From: Phormidium tanganyikae FI6-MK23
Lineage (GTDB): Bacteria > Cyanobacteriota > Cyanobacteriia > Leptolyngbyales > Leptolyngbyaceae
Reading direction: 5' to 3'
Assembly (NCBI GenBank): GCA_019359175.1
Contig: JAHHHU010000002.1
Span: 342,762-406,761 of the forward strand
DNA: 64,000 nt
The notes under the pieces were generated by a model that was not told the DNA's origin, ran no database searches, and saw only the letters and a list, made by a program, of their open reading frames with translations. A program made the position numbers and the translations under genes. Position 1 is the stretch's first letter. The number at the start of each line of letters is the position of its first letter. Shown here piece after piece: positions 26,749 through 35,457 of the stretch.

Positions 26749-27531
26749 TTATAACATTACTACATCATCAATTGCTAATAGCTCTTTCAAAAATAATAAG
26801 ATGCTGCTTAATTCTGGAATTGCCACTACTGTCTCAGAACAGACCCAGTTATTATCAGTAATACTTACAGTGTTGGTCTTACCAGGCTTAAGAACGCTTG
26901 CAACTGTTGCAACTATGGCTTTCTCTCTATCGAATGGTTTCCAGCCTATCCGCCTAATCTCTTCTTCAGAGAACTGGTTGATATATAACTCCGCCCTCTG
27001 CATGAACTCAGGATATGCAGACTTGCCACAATTGCACAGTAAAGTGTCAAGCACTCCTTGGCTGGAGTTATCTGGAAGAACGTGTAAGCCTAACCTTGGA
27101 GAATTCTTTGTAAGCACTCCGGGCTTATCAGGAAAATTCGGGAAGAATTCCTTGAACCCTGCATGATACATCTCAGCAACTTTACTAGGAGTATGCTTAT
27201 CGGCATCGGCAACGATTCCAAAAGCTAGAAGCGCAGAATGATCAATATCTGAGAGCTTAGCAGACAAATTTGTGATAAGTTTGCTTCCTTCTCCAACATA
27301 TATAGCTACTGAGATGCCACTTGTATAAAGAATAGTAGGCATATCAAGCCGCATGTACAGCCTTCCAGATTTTGGAGGGTAAATGGGTACAAACTTACGC
27401 CAGAAAATGTCTAAATCAGACGTTGTATTATCAAACTTGTTGAAACCCAATAACTTGTGAAGAATCCTACATAGAAATGCCTGATCATGATTTCCCTCAA
27501 CACCAATCAAAGCATACCGTTGATCTACCAT
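26749..27531 (-). CDS. DUF3226 TOPRIM-like protein (OLD-associated)
   Basis: 260 residues. A TOPRIM-like pattern is visible: VEGNHD (11-16, conserved Glu12) after a short beta strand, and GIVADAD (105-111) giving the DxD pair. This is the metal-binding core of OLD-family nucleases and primases. It overlaps the ATPase gene by 7 bp, so the two act as one unit. Split ATPase plus TOPRIM pairs are known from class 4 OLD/PARIS-type anti-phage systems, but those use DUF4435, so this would be a related, different arrangement. Nuclease activity and defence function are inference. Codon choice and lack of CGATCG differ from neighbours. Confidence 0.7.
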   Translation of the reverse strand: MVDQRYALIGVEGNHDQAFLCRILHKLLGFNKFDNTTSDLDIFWRKFVPIYPPKSGRLYMRLDMPTILYTSGISVAIYVGEGSKLITNLSAKLSDIDHSALLAFGIVADADKHTPSKVAEMYHAGFKEFFPNFPDKPGVLTKNSPRLGLHVLPDNSSQGVLDTLLCNCGKSAYPEFMQRAELYINQFSEEEIRRIGWKPFDREKAIVATVASVLKPGKTNTVSITDNNWVCSETVVAIPELSSILLFLKELLAIDDVVML

Positions 27532-28676
27532 CGAACCTCCTGACCTAACTCCTCCCTGAGAAGCTTTAATCTATTCCAATCGTGTCTCACAACCCGCGTA
27601 TGCGTTTCTCTAGGTTCCAAACGATGGAGTACTAAATCTGAATCAGATTCTGTCACATCTAAAAGCGCATCAACCGCTTCAAGACTATGAGTAGTAGCAA
27701 ATAGTTGAACATCTAATTGTTTACACCATCGAACGAGCCACTTAAAAGAGTTTTGAAGTGCTTCAGTATGTATTGTAACTTCTAGCTCATCAATCAGTAA
27801 AATTCCTCCCCGAACACTAGCTAGCTTCAAGGCTATGTGAAGTAGGCGACGAATGCCGTCACCAAACGTACTGAGTGGAGCAAGACCAAGCTTTTCGTGT
27901 TGGATGTAAGTATTGGGGCGAGAAGCTATAACATCTGAAGGTACAAGAATCTCTAAATCGATTATTCCAGCATCAACTTCCCGTAGCAAAGACACCACAT
28001 CCGCTTTAAAGTTCTGGAAGCTTGCCTCAGATAAGAGCCTTAGTTGATTTACTTCTGACCTATGGGAGGATGGTGTAACAACCGATGTTTTCAAGTTCAA
28101 CTGACCAGAACCAGGAAATTTGCCTATGAAATCGTCTTCCCACAATTGAAAGTTTTGCACAAAAGTCGGAGCGTCTACGAAGCTTAACTGATCAGAATCT
28201 GCATGGACTTCTAAATGGAGATCAATTCCTCGGTGAATTTCTGGGATTTCATCTTCGACTTGTTCACCTTGAGCAAGATTTCTCCTGCGCTTTCTTTCAG
28301 AAATCCGCAACCCCTCAATAACTTCATAACTCGCCTGTAACTTTTTAACTGGATAAGAACCGTTACCATCAATGAGAAGCTTCCCTGCTTCTATCTGATC
28401 ATCCTTTTCACCCAGTAAGTCGAGTTTAGGAAACAACCATTGTATTGAATCGAGAACTGAACTCTGATTGAATCTATTTTCTTGCTCTCTTTGACGAGCT
28501 ATTCTAAGCCACTCTCTAAGATCAAGAGGGTGGCAGTATATTGATAATCCTTCTAGTACGCTTGTCTTTCCAGAGTTATTAATTCCCACCAACAAATTAA
28601 TTTGTCCGAGATGTTCCAATCGCAAATCTCGAATTCCTCTAAATTGATGAAAATGAATACTCTCTAACTTCTTCAT
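27525..28676 (-). CDS. OLD-like AAA/ABC-type ATPase
   Basis: 383 residues. Walker A GINNSGKTS (31-39) follows the typical SMC/OLD start FHQFRGIRDLRLEHLGQINL. Signature-like LSTFGDGIRR is at 269-278, Walker B ILLIDELE at 292-299, and the switch His is in ATTHSLEA (328-335). The middle (~90-260) is a divergent insertion. This is the AAA15/AAA21 type of overcoming-lysogenisation ATPases. It is the upstream partner of the TOPRIM-like gene (7-bp overlap). The pair lies in a low-HIP1 block suggesting horizontal transfer. A DNA-repair role is an alternative to defence. Confidence 0.8.
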   Translation of the reverse strand: MKKLESIHFHQFRGIRDLRLEHLGQINLLVGINNSGKTSVLEGLSIYCHPLDLREWLRIARQREQENRFNQSSVLDSIQWLFPKLDLLGEKDDQIEAGKLLIDGNGSYPVKKLQASYEVIEGLRISERKRRRNLAQGEQVEDEIPEIHRGIDLHLEVHADSDQLSFVDAPTFVQNFQLWEDDFIGKFPGSGQLNLKTSVVTPSSHRSEVNQLRLLSEASFQNFKADVVSLLREVDAGIIDLEILVPSDVIASRPNTYIQHEKLGLAPLSTFGDGIRRLLHIALKLASVRGGILLIDELEVTIHTEALQNSFKWLVRWCKQLDVQLFATTHSLEAVDALLDVTESDSDLVLHRLEPRETHTRVVRHDWNRLKLLREELGQEVRW

Positions 28677-28773
28677 GCGCTCAGTCTATCCTATATTTGT
28701 TGCTCCTGCGACATGATGTAAGCCCTATTTTGTCAAGAAAAGTTTGGTTGCTATTGATTAATCTTTTCACCAG

Positions 28774-28800
28774 AAAAGGAGATGGATCACCCACCTCCTT
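28774..28800 (-). terminator. Rho-independent terminator of the rbcLXS operon
   Basis: On the minus strand AAGGAGGTGG pairs with CCATCTCCTT (10 bp counting one G-U pair; loop GTGAT) followed by TTTT. It lies about 35 bp after the rbcS stop codon. Confidence 0.85.
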
Positions 28801-28835
28801 CAAAAACGATCGCAGAAAAACCTGCGAATCAAAAA

Positions 28836-29192
28836 TTAGTAGCGATAGCCGCCGCCGCTGTTACCAGAAGAACCAGGCTTGTGAACGATAAAGCTCATCA
28901 CCTGACATTGTTTGATGTTGTCAAACGCCACCACGCGGATATAGCAATTGCCATACTCAGAGCGACACTGTTGCACTTCGTTCAGCACTTCTTGAGGAGA
29001 AGTCGCATTGAACAAAGGCAACTTCCACATCGTCCAGTAGTAGATTTCCGGCGCAGAAGATTCGTTGAACTCGATGCAAGGGAAGAAACCGTTGTCGATC
29101 GTGTATTGAATCTGACGCGCGATTTGAGCATCGGTCAGCGGAGGCAGGTAGGAAAACGTTTCAAAACGCTGCTCTTTGGGTAGAGTTTTCAT
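28836..29192 (-). CDS. rbcS: RuBisCO small subunit
   Basis: Small subunit of form IB ribulose-bisphosphate carboxylase, 118 residues. It starts [20 protein letters not shown] and contains the conserved [11 protein letters not shown] and [12 protein letters not shown] blocks. It is slightly longer than usual (about 110) owing to a Gly/Ser-rich tail [12 protein letters not shown] after SFIVHKP. It is the last gene of the operon, 16 bp after rbcX, and ends at a terminator. The holoenzyme is L8S8 in carboxysomes. Confidence 0.98.
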   Translation of the reverse strand: MKTLPKEQRFETFSYLPPLTDAQIARQIQYTIDNGFFPCIEFNESSAPEIYYWTMWKLPLFNATSPQEVLNEVQQCRSEYGNCYIRVVAFDNIKQCQVMSFIVHKPGSSGNSGGGYRY

Positions 29193-29208
29193 GAAGTCCT
29201 CGATAGTG

Positions 29209-29586
29209 TTAGCTTTCAGGTTCAGAATCTTGTGATTCGATCGTCAAATCGACTTGCGTCATTCGTTCTAGCTGTTTGCGGCGTTGCTCCATGTTCGCTT
29301 GCTGCATCGACGATCGCAGCATCTCCGGCAGCACATCGGCAATTTCTTCAGCAAGATGCTCTCGCACCGTCAAAATCCGAAAAGCCAGATCCTGACGTTC
29401 GCGAAACATCGCTTCCATAAAAGCCTCACCGTCTGTAATGCTCTCCCGTGAGGAAAACTTGTGCAGCCAGTAAGCCTTTTTCGGATCAGTTTCGTCTAGC
29501 TGAGCATAAACAACCCGGACAGCCTGATACGTCAAATAGCTAGTCAGCGTTTTTGACGTATCTTTCGCAATTCGCTTCAGATCCAT
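29209..29586 (-). CDS. rbcX: RuBisCO assembly chaperone RbcX
   Basis: 125-residue helical chaperone that binds the C-terminal peptide of RbcL and assists L8 core assembly. Conserved start [20 protein letters not shown] and the YWLHKFSS and [13 protein letters not shown] blocks are present; the acidic Ser/Glu tail is variable in the family. It lies between rbcL and rbcS, the standard arrangement in beta-cyanobacteria, and supports form IB RuBisCO. Confidence 0.97.
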   Translation of the reverse strand: MDLKRIAKDTSKTLTSYLTYQAVRVVYAQLDETDPKKAYWLHKFSSRESITDGEAFMEAMFRERQDLAFRILTVREHLAEEIADVLPEMLRSSMQQANMEQRRKQLERMTQVDLTIESQDSEPES

Positions 29587-29598
29587 AAGTTGGATTTC

Positions 29599-29650
29599 AG
29601 ATTTTAGATTTTAGACTTTGGACTATTGTGTAATCCAAAATCTAAAATCT
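29599..29650 (-). repeat. rbcL-rbcX intercistronic stem-loop
   Basis: AGATTTTAGATT (29599-29610) and AATCTAAAATCT (29639-29650) are perfect 12-bp inverted repeats, with an internal tandem of GATTTTA units. It sits in the 79-bp gap after the rbcL stop. It may protect the rbcL message or set the ratio of rbcL to rbcX/rbcS. Function is inferred. Confidence 0.65.
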
Positions 29651-29665
29651 GCGATCAAAAGGTCA

Positions 29666-31096
29666 TCAGACGGTATCAACGGCTTCAAACTCGAACTTGA
29701 TTTCTTTCCACAGTTCACAAGCCGCAGCCAATTCAGGCGACCAGCGACAAGCTTCGCGGATGATGTCTCCACCTTCACGCATCAAGTCACGACCTTCGTT
29801 ACGAGCTTGGACGCAAGCTTCAAGGGCAACACGGTTCGCGGTTGCACCAGGCGCATTACCCCAAGGGTGTCCGAGGGTTCCACCACCGAACTGAAGCACT
29901 GAGTCATCACCGAAGATTTCAACCAGTGCGGGCATGTGCCATACGTGAATACCACCGGATGCAACTGCCATCACACCAGGCATAGAAGCCCAGTCTTGAG
30001 TGAAGTAAACACCACGAGAAGGATCGCGTTCAATGTAGTTTTCACGCAGCAAGTCGATGAAACCAAGGGTGATCGCTTTGTCGCCTTCGAGCTTACCCAC
30101 AACGGTTCCGGTGTGGATGTGATCACCACCCGACATCCGCAAGCACTTCGCCAACACGCGGAAGTGAATCCCGTGATTCTTTTGACGATCGATGACTGCG
30201 TGCATTGCGCGGTGAATATGCAACAGCACACCGTTATCGCGACACCAGTGCGCCAAGGTTGTGTTCGCGGTGAAACCTGCGGTCAAGAAGTCGTGCATGA
30301 CGATCGGCATTTCGAGTTCTTTCGCATACTCGGCACGCTTCAGCATTTCTTCACAGGTTGCAGCCGTCACGTTGAGGTAGTGACCTTTGATTTCGCCTGT
30401 TTCAGCTTGCGACTTGTGGATAGCATCTGCCACGAACAAGAAGCGATCGCGCCAACGTTGGAACGGTTGCGAGTTGATGTTTTCGTCGTCTTTGGTGAAG
30501 TCCAAACCGCCGCGAAGACATTCGTAAACCGCACGACCGTAGTTCTTCGCAGACAAACCGAGTTTCGGTTTGATCGTACAGCCGAGCATCGGACGACCGT
30601 ATTTGTTGATTTTGTCGCGCTCAACTTGAATCCCGTGAGGAGGCCCTTGGAAAGTCTTCAAGTAAGCAACGGGAATCCGCAAATCTTCAAGACGCAACGC
30701 TTTCAGCGCTTTAAATCCGAAGACGTTACCCACCAAGGAGGTGAGCAAGTTGGTGACAGATCCTTCTTCAAACAGATCCAAAGGATATGCGATGTATGCG
30801 ATAAATTGGCTATCTTCGCCACGGACAGGCTCGATATCGTAGCAGCGTCCTTTGTAGCGATCGAGATCGGTCAACAAGTCCGTCCAAACAGTCGTCCATG
30901 TACCCGTTGAGGATTCAGCAGCAACCGCAGCAGCAGCTTCTTCGGGAGGAACGCCAGGTTGAGGAGTCACCCGGAACGCTGCCAAAATATCAGTATCTTT
31001 AGGCGTGTAGTCTGGGGTGTAGTACGTTAAACGGTAATCTTGTACCCCAGCCTTATACCCAGCTTTGGACTGGGTTTTGGTTTGAGCGTAGGACAT
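29666..31096 (-). CDS. rbcL: RuBisCO large subunit, form IB
   Basis: Catalytic subunit for CO2 fixation in the Calvin cycle, 476 residues. The N-terminus [20 protein letters not shown] is typical of cyanobacterial form IB. The carbamylation-site motif [17 protein letters not shown], the loop-6 region in [16 protein letters not shown] and the C-terminal [12 protein letters not shown] are all present. First gene of rbcLXS, preceded by a ~390-bp leader with several inverted repeats. A very GC-rich antisense frame over it has no support as a gene. Confidence 0.99.
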   Translation of the reverse strand: MSYAQTKTQSKAGYKAGVQDYRLTYYTPDYTPKDTDILAAFRVTPQPGVPPEEAAAAVAAESSTGTWTTVWTDLLTDLDRYKGRCYDIEPVRGEDSQFIAYIAYPLDLFEEGSVTNLLTSLVGNVFGFKALKALRLEDLRIPVAYLKTFQGPPHGIQVERDKINKYGRPMLGCTIKPKLGLSAKNYGRAVYECLRGGLDFTKDDENINSQPFQRWRDRFLFVADAIHKSQAETGEIKGHYLNVTAATCEEMLKRAEYAKELEMPIVMHDFLTAGFTANTTLAHWCRDNGVLLHIHRAMHAVIDRQKNHGIHFRVLAKCLRMSGGDHIHTGTVVGKLEGDKAITLGFIDLLRENYIERDPSRGVYFTQDWASMPGVMAVASGGIHVWHMPALVEIFGDDSVLQFGGGTLGHPWGNAPGATANRVALEACVQARNEGRDLMREGGDIIREACRWSPELAAACELWKEIKFEFEAVDTV

Positions 31097-31489
31097 ATCT
31101 CCCTTCCTGTAATCAAAAACGATGGAAAACCTTGAGCAGACATCACCAACAGTGACCAGAGAATTTCCCTGACCGATGTGGTCGGCATCAAATTACCTTG
31201 TCACTGGGGATCAGCTTGCCATTCATGATCCCATGTTTGGAGACAGTTTGTGAATCTCGACTGTTCTCCGGTGCATAGGCTCGGACTGATCTGAATCATA
31301 TCAGGATTTCGATAAGCCTTACTTTAGAGAAACTGTGTTTGTTAATAAAAAAATGTTATGCAATAAATCCAGATGTTACGTTTGACATATCAAAGCTTAA
31401 GAAATCTTTAAGCTGCTCATTCACCCCATTAAACGCGATCGAAGTCAAGGGGATTGCGCTCAAATAATCCTCGATTTATTTAAGTTTTG
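31097..31489 (-). promoter_or_regulatory. rbcL promoter and leader, structured
   Basis: The 393 bp upstream of rbcL contain no gene. Seen on inspection: an outer dyad CAGTGAC/GTCACTG (31150-31156 and 31200-31206) enclosing CCGA-tgtgg-TCGG, a dyad GGGATCA/TGATCCC (31207-31232), and AGCTTAA-gaaatct-TTAAGCT (31394-31414). The last resembles LysR-type operators (TTA-N9-TAA), so it is a candidate site for an RbcR/CbbR regulator. The first two would fold in the 5' leader of the mRNA. A ribosome-binding AGGAAGGGAG lies next to the start. No confident -10/-35 pair could be fixed. Confidence 0.5.
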
Positions 31490-31912
31490 TTACGGTTGGC
31501 GGGTGGCGATGCCGAGTCGAATCCCAGGAATCGATCGCAATCGATCCATTACAGTGATTACTTGACCGTGTGAAACTCGTTCATCGGCATTGATCACAAC
31601 TACGGCTTGTTTATTACGACTGAGAATGTCGCGCACCGCAGCGGGAAGAGTATCGATGATGATGGGGCTTTTATCGACTGCAATTTCTCCTTTTTGATTG
31701 ATAGTCACAACAATCTGAGAAGCCTTTTGCGATTCAGCAGTGACGGCTTTCGGAAGCGAGACGGGAAGACCTTGTGATCGCGTGAGATACAACGTGGAAA
31801 TAATAAAGAATGTCAGCAGCGCAAACACCACATCGATCAGCGGTGCAATATAAATCTGAGGGGGTAGATCCGGTTCTTCGGGCAGGCGCATTGTTATAAC
31901 CTCAGATGGCAT
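31490..31912 (-). CDS. exbD: ExbD/TolR-family biopolymer transport protein
   Basis: 140 residues (or 133 from the ATG at 31891). A single membrane helix (IAPLIDVVFALLTFFIIS) carries the proton-relay Asp typical of ExbD/TolR, followed by a periplasmic domain with VVVINADERVSHGQVITVMD. It pairs with the ExbB-like gene directly upstream (11-bp overlap for the longer start). Such units energise TonB-dependent or Tol-like outer-membrane processes by proton motive force. Partner TonB is not in this window. Gene and promoter of rbcL lie downstream. Confidence 0.9.
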   Translation of the reverse strand: MPSEVITMRLPEEPDLPPQIYIAPLIDVVFALLTFFIISTLYLTRSQGLPVSLPKAVTAESQKASQIVVTINQKGEIAVDKSPIIIDTLPAAVRDILSRNKQAVVVINADERVSHGQVITVMDRLRSIPGIRLGIATRQP

Positions 31913-32549
31913 GATGACGACGACGGTACAGCAATTCTAATTGCCCACCATATTCTTGAATCAGTGCGAGTTGTCGAGTGTAGAGTCCTCGAAACATATT
32001 GGCAAAAAATAAGGTGAAGATCGCCACAACTAAGCCTGATGCTGTAGAGACAAGTGCTTCACTAATCCCGCCTGTGACTCCCCTTGTATTCGTTCCTGCT
32101 ACATCTCCGATGCCCAGTGAAGCAAACGAAGTAATTAACCCAGTAATCGTTCCAAGCAATCCGAGCAACGGAGCAAGACCGACAATCGTATCGAAAATCG
32201 TATTAAACCGTTTGAGCAGTGGGATCTCTGCCAGTCCAGCGCTTTCGAGCGCCAGCCGAAACTCTTCAGGAGTTGCTTGTTCTAGCTCCAGAGCGGCAAG
32301 GAAAATTCTTGCGATCGGCAAATCTGCATTCTTTTCCAACATTTGAAATGCAGCGATCGGATTGCGCTTATAAACGCTGAGAAATTCTTTTGCGACTCGT
32401 TGTTGACGCTGAGAAATTTTCACCCAGAACAGCGATCGTTCCAGAATCAGTGCTACTGCCAGAATCGAGAACAGCAGCAGCGGAATCATCACCAGTCCGC
32501 CAGAAGTCAACCAATTGGGCATGAGAGATCGCCATCTTTGAACAATCAC
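31902..32549 (-). CDS. exbB: ExbB/TolQ/MotA-family proton channel protein
   Basis: 215 residues (or 206 from the ATG at 32522). Three membrane helices: one at the N-terminus (GGLVMIPLLLFSILAVALIL) and two in the conserved MotA/ExbB block with [16 protein letters not shown] and SEALVSTASGLVVAIFTLFF. It forms the proton channel with the ExbD-like protein encoded next. This is one of two exbBD pairs in the window; the other is at 42337-43671. Cargo receptor unknown. Confidence 0.92.
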   Translation of the reverse strand: MIVQRWRSLMPNWLTSGGLVMIPLLLFSILAVALILERSLFWVKISQRQQRVAKEFLSVYKRNPIAAFQMLEKNADLPIARIFLAALELEQATPEEFRLALESAGLAEIPLLKRFNTIFDTIVGLAPLLGLLGTITGLITSFASLGIGDVAGTNTRGVTGGISEALVSTASGLVVAIFTLFFANMFRGLYTRQLALIQEYGGQLELLYRRRHHAI

Positions 32550-32631
32550 CCATTATGAATGAACGATGTTCGATCGTGGCGGTTTTGTTTTATGCGATCG
32601 CTGATTGATCCTACGAATCTTCTTGAAGTGC

Positions 32632-32691
32632 TTAATTGCGTTCTTCACCAATTAAATAGAAATCACTAGGAGCTTTGATACCAGTCGTCAT
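32632..32691 (-). pseudogene. 19-codon vestige where the HigA antitoxin would be
   Basis: An ATG 4 bp after the broken HigB stop codon opens 19 codons (MTTGIKAPSDFYLIGEERN) before TAA. In intact modules higA follows higB directly, so this is plausibly its remains. The peptide is too short to assign to a family. The rest of 32550-32695 shows nothing. Confidence 0.3.
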
Positions 32692-32695
32692 TCTT

Positions 32696-32940
32696 TCAAG
32701 CTTCCTTGTCATACTCTGCATGAGTGAGGACAGCACGAATAAATACGAATTGTGCCGCCCAATCAATATAGGTAATCAACCGATACTTATTTCCTCCGAT
32801 ATTGAATACCACAAAATTTCCAACCCCATCCGTTGATGGAAAAACCTGCCGAACCTCAGTTAATCCAGCGAAATCATTCTCTGTTGTCCTTTCATACCAA
32901 AGTAGCAAACCTCGCTTTGCATTCGGCTAATGACTCGCAT
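32696..32940 (-). pseudogene. higB: HigB-family mRNA interferase toxin, internal deletion with frameshift
   Basis: From an ATG at 32940 the frame reads MRVIS, the typical start of HigB_toxin proteins. The conserved remainder lies in another frame: PNAKRGLLLWYERTTENDF, then LTEVRQVFPSTDGVGNFVVF, NIGGNKYRLI and VLTHAEYDKEA. Relative to the usual ~95-residue toxin about ten residues between MRVIS and the PNA segment are missing, consistent with a small non-triplet deletion. The toxin is therefore probably inactive. Comparison with the family is from memory; the two frames are seen directly. Confidence 0.7.
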
Positions 32941-32951
32941 AAAACCCTTAA

Positions 32952-33710
32952 TCAAAACGATTTCAACAGTTTGAAGGCAACAGAATAGGGAAGATTTTGA
33001 CGTTTGAACAATTCCTGTTCAGTTTTCGCGAGATTCGCTCGATCGCGAGTCAGCCTCGGTTCCTCAAAATCAATCACATCGAAACCAGCCAGCCTAAATG
33101 CTTTCCAATAGTCTGATAAAGGTCGATGGAACCAGATAAACGGAGTCGTGAAGTGCTTCCACGCTGGGTCTTGGCGTTTCTGTCGCCCAAAGTATGATTC
33201 TTTCCAGTGATAGGTGACAGAACGATCGTCATTCACAACGACTGCTCCTTGATCAAAGCAAGGATGTGAAAACACTAGAACTGAAATTCCGCCTGGTTTC
33301 AATACACGATGAAAAGCGAGAATTGCTTCTTCTAAATCGGGCAAATCCATCAGAACGTAATTGGAGACGAGCAAATCAAAGTAATCACTTGGAAGCGTTT
33401 TGAGTTCCGAGCAAGACTCTTCTCGAAAGTCGATCGATAATCCTTCCGATTGTGCTTTCTGCTCCGCGATCGCTAACATTTCAGAAGAAAGATCAACGCC
33501 TGTCACGATCGCACCCTTCCGACAAAGTTGACGCGCTAAATACCCAGTTCCACAACCTGCATCCAGCAGAGTACGCTCGTTTACGTCTCCCAAAAATTGC
33601 CACAGCACTGGATCAGAGTTGAGAATGCGATTACGATCGCCTAAGTCACCAACTTGGATATCCCAATCTTGAGCTTTCTGATTCCAAGATTCGTAAATTT
33701 CTTGTTCCAT
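32952..33710 (-). CDS. class I SAM-dependent methyltransferase
   Basis: 252 residues from the ATG at 33710 (MEQEIYESWNQKAQDWD). SAM motif I is LLDAGCGTGYLARQL, followed by GVDLSSEMLAIAEQKA and the later LVSNYVLMDLPDLEEAI and HRVLKPGG motifs of the Methyltransf_11/25 group. The substrate is unknown; the sequence style resembles small-molecule methyltransferases. Downstream of a DUF2993 gene with 39 bp between them, so possibly co-transcribed. It ends just before the broken higB. Confidence 0.85.
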   Translation of the reverse strand: MEQEIYESWNQKAQDWDIQVGDLGDRNRILNSDPVLWQFLGDVNERTLLDAGCGTGYLARQLCRKGAIVTGVDLSSEMLAIAEQKAQSEGLSIDFREESCSELKTLPSDYFDLLVSNYVLMDLPDLEEAILAFHRVLKPGGISVLVFSHPCFDQGAVVVNDDRSVTYHWKESYFGRQKRQDPAWKHFTTPFIWFHRPLSDYWKAFRLAGFDVIDFEEPRLTRDRANLAKTEQELFKRQNLPYSVAFKLLKSF

Positions 33711-33749
33711 AACTTTGCAGGACAATTGAAACAAGCCAGACTAACATAC

Positions 33750-34550
33750 TTAACCCTGCTTTGGAAAATGGGTTACTTCTGCATAACCGCTGAAAATCAG
33801 CTTATCGTTTTCCGTTTCCAATCGATTCAGCCGCATCGTGACCCCATCGAGATTAAAGCGATCGAGATCCACCATGTTATTCAAAATCTCAGCAAACGTA
33901 TTACTCAAAAGTTCTGAAACACCGCGTTGAGCTTCGGGAATCTCATCACCCATAAATTGAGGATTTTGAAACAGAATGCGACGACGACGCTCGATCTCAA
34001 TCGTTGCCGTTAAACAAATTGGAATCAGTCCATTCGGTAAGCTCGCTTTCGCAAAAATCCGAATCTGATTTTCAGGCAAAAGCTTCAGTTCAACATCAGA
34101 AAAAGAGACGGGTTCACCGCCCGAAAGATCCATCAAACTTGATTCCGTAACGTTCTCCATTCGAGGCTTGACGAGTTCAGATTGAAACGCCTTGTTAATT
34201 CCCGCCTCGGTCAAAATCACTTTTGCAACCGCTTGCGCTGCCTGTTTCAAACGAATCTTACCCGATAGCACCGAGCCGAAATCGATCGACACCGCATCGG
34301 TTTCAAACCACATTTCCTCGACCCAAAACTCGCGGCGGATTAGCAACCCTCGACCGCTCATTTTGAAGCTGTCAATACTGCCTTGCAACAGTTTGCTCGA
34401 TGGAAAACATTTCAGAGCAACATCCACAGACTCGCTCTGACTAAACAAATGACGAATCGATTGGCTCAACACAGAGTTCAGCATTTGTTCACCGAAATCT
34501 GTATTGTTGGAGGGGGGCTTGAAGCCAGTAAATCCGCCGAACATAAGCAT
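33750..34550 (-). CDS. DUF2993 (LmeA-like) protein
   Basis: About 266 residues without a recognisable signal peptide. The pattern EQMLNSVLSQSIRHLF, VDVALKCFPSSKLLQGSIDS and VSIDFGSVLSGKIRL is typical of DUF2993, a lipid-binding-like fold common in cyanobacteria (related to mycobacterial LmeA). Function in cyanobacteria is unknown; envelope lipid handling is a family-level guess. An in-frame ATG two codons downstream could also be the start. Confidence 0.75.
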   Translation of the reverse strand: MLMFGGFTGFKPPSNNTDFGEQMLNSVLSQSIRHLFSQSESVDVALKCFPSSKLLQGSIDSFKMSGRGLLIRREFWVEEMWFETDAVSIDFGSVLSGKIRLKQAAQAVAKVILTEAGINKAFQSELVKPRMENVTESSLMDLSGGEPVSFSDVELKLLPENQIRIFAKASLPNGLIPICLTATIEIERRRRILFQNPQFMGDEIPEAQRGVSELLSNTFAEILNNMVDLDRFNLDGVTMRLNRLETENDKLIFSGYAEVTHFPKQG

Positions 34551-34927
34551 TTTCCGAATCTCGCTCCATTCATTATGTAACAGAACGTTAAGACTAGCAA
34601 CAAACGATCCATTGATAGGAATGATGCAAGGCTTCAGTGATCTGAATCAGTGGTTCGTCTGAGATTTGCGCTTGTCCTCACTTGATAAAAAATCCGTGAA
34701 CTTTATTGACGTTCCCTGGAGATCTAAGCAAAATTACGGAAGTAAGGCGCAGTATTACGTATCACCTTGCAGAGATTTCGAGCCAGCAATCAGCAAGAAC
34801 GCTGACTTCTACTCAACACTCAAGGGGCTGGCTGAGTGTACCAAATCAGGGTCGCATCACCTTCAACGTAATCGAAGATAACTTAATCAAAGCACTAAAT
34901 GCAGATTTAGTGAGATTTGGAGGTGCT
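34551..34927. other. intergenic region upstream of a broken TPR gene
   Basis: 377 bp with no convincing gene. A 7-bp dyad CACTAAA-tgcaga-TTTAGTG lies at 34893-34912, immediately before a strong ribosome-binding site TTTGGAGGTG for the ATG at 34928. The dyad is a candidate operator or translation-control hairpin. Open frames upstream of the ATG look non-coding. Confidence 0.4.
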
Positions 34928-35422
34928 ATGACAGACATAAGCTGCGACAAAAAAGGCGTTTCTCAAGGTTGGTTGGGACGCGCGATCGCATTGAGCCAAA
35001 ATGGTTGGTACGAAGCCGCAATCGCCTGCCGCGGTCACGCCGAAACCACTGATCCCGACACTTGGCACTATCGCGGCTATGTTCTCGGCAAACTTGGACG
35101 CTACAAAGCTGCGATCGCCTGCTACGAGAAGACCTTTGAACTCGACTGCACCGATGCGAAAGCTTGGTACAACTACGGGCAAGCCTTGACCAAACTCAAA
35201 CGTTACGACGAAGAGATCGGACAATACGATCGAGATTGATTCCAACAATCCCAATAATGCGGATTGGGCATTGGAGCATTTGAGACGTGCGATCGCGCTT
35301 GCTCCTGGATATCGAGAAATTGCTGCAACGATTCCGTATTCGAGAAGCTGCGTCAAGACCTCCAATTTCAAGCCTTGATTCATTCTCGGTCTGTCGCAGG
35401 CATGATGACACGAGCGTACTGA
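34928..35422 (+). pseudogene. TPR-repeat protein broken by two frameshifts
   Basis: From the ATG at 34928, supported by a GGAGG site, the frame gives MTDISCDKKGVSQGW and three TPR-like units (WYEAAIACRGHAETTDPDTW, HYRGYVLGKLGRYKAAIACY, KAWYNYGQALTKLKRYDEEI), then stops at 35239. The coding style resumes in the +1 frame as IDSNNPNNADWALEHLRRAI and ALAPGYREIAAT, and again in the third frame as FEKLRQDLQFQALIHSR. At the first break the expected TPR sequence YDRAIEIDSNN is short by 8 nt, the length of one HIP1-like octamer. If not a sequencing error, the gene is inactive or makes a truncated 103-residue protein. Confidence 0.65.
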
Positions 35423-35457
35423 GCAAGTTGGATCAGACAAAGACCGAAAATTGAAGT

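Noticed and set aside
29936..30910. Long open frame (324 codons) antisense to rbcL
   Set aside because: It mirrors the codon structure of rbcL, is rich in His/Val/Arg with no domain pattern, and lies wholly within a certain gene.
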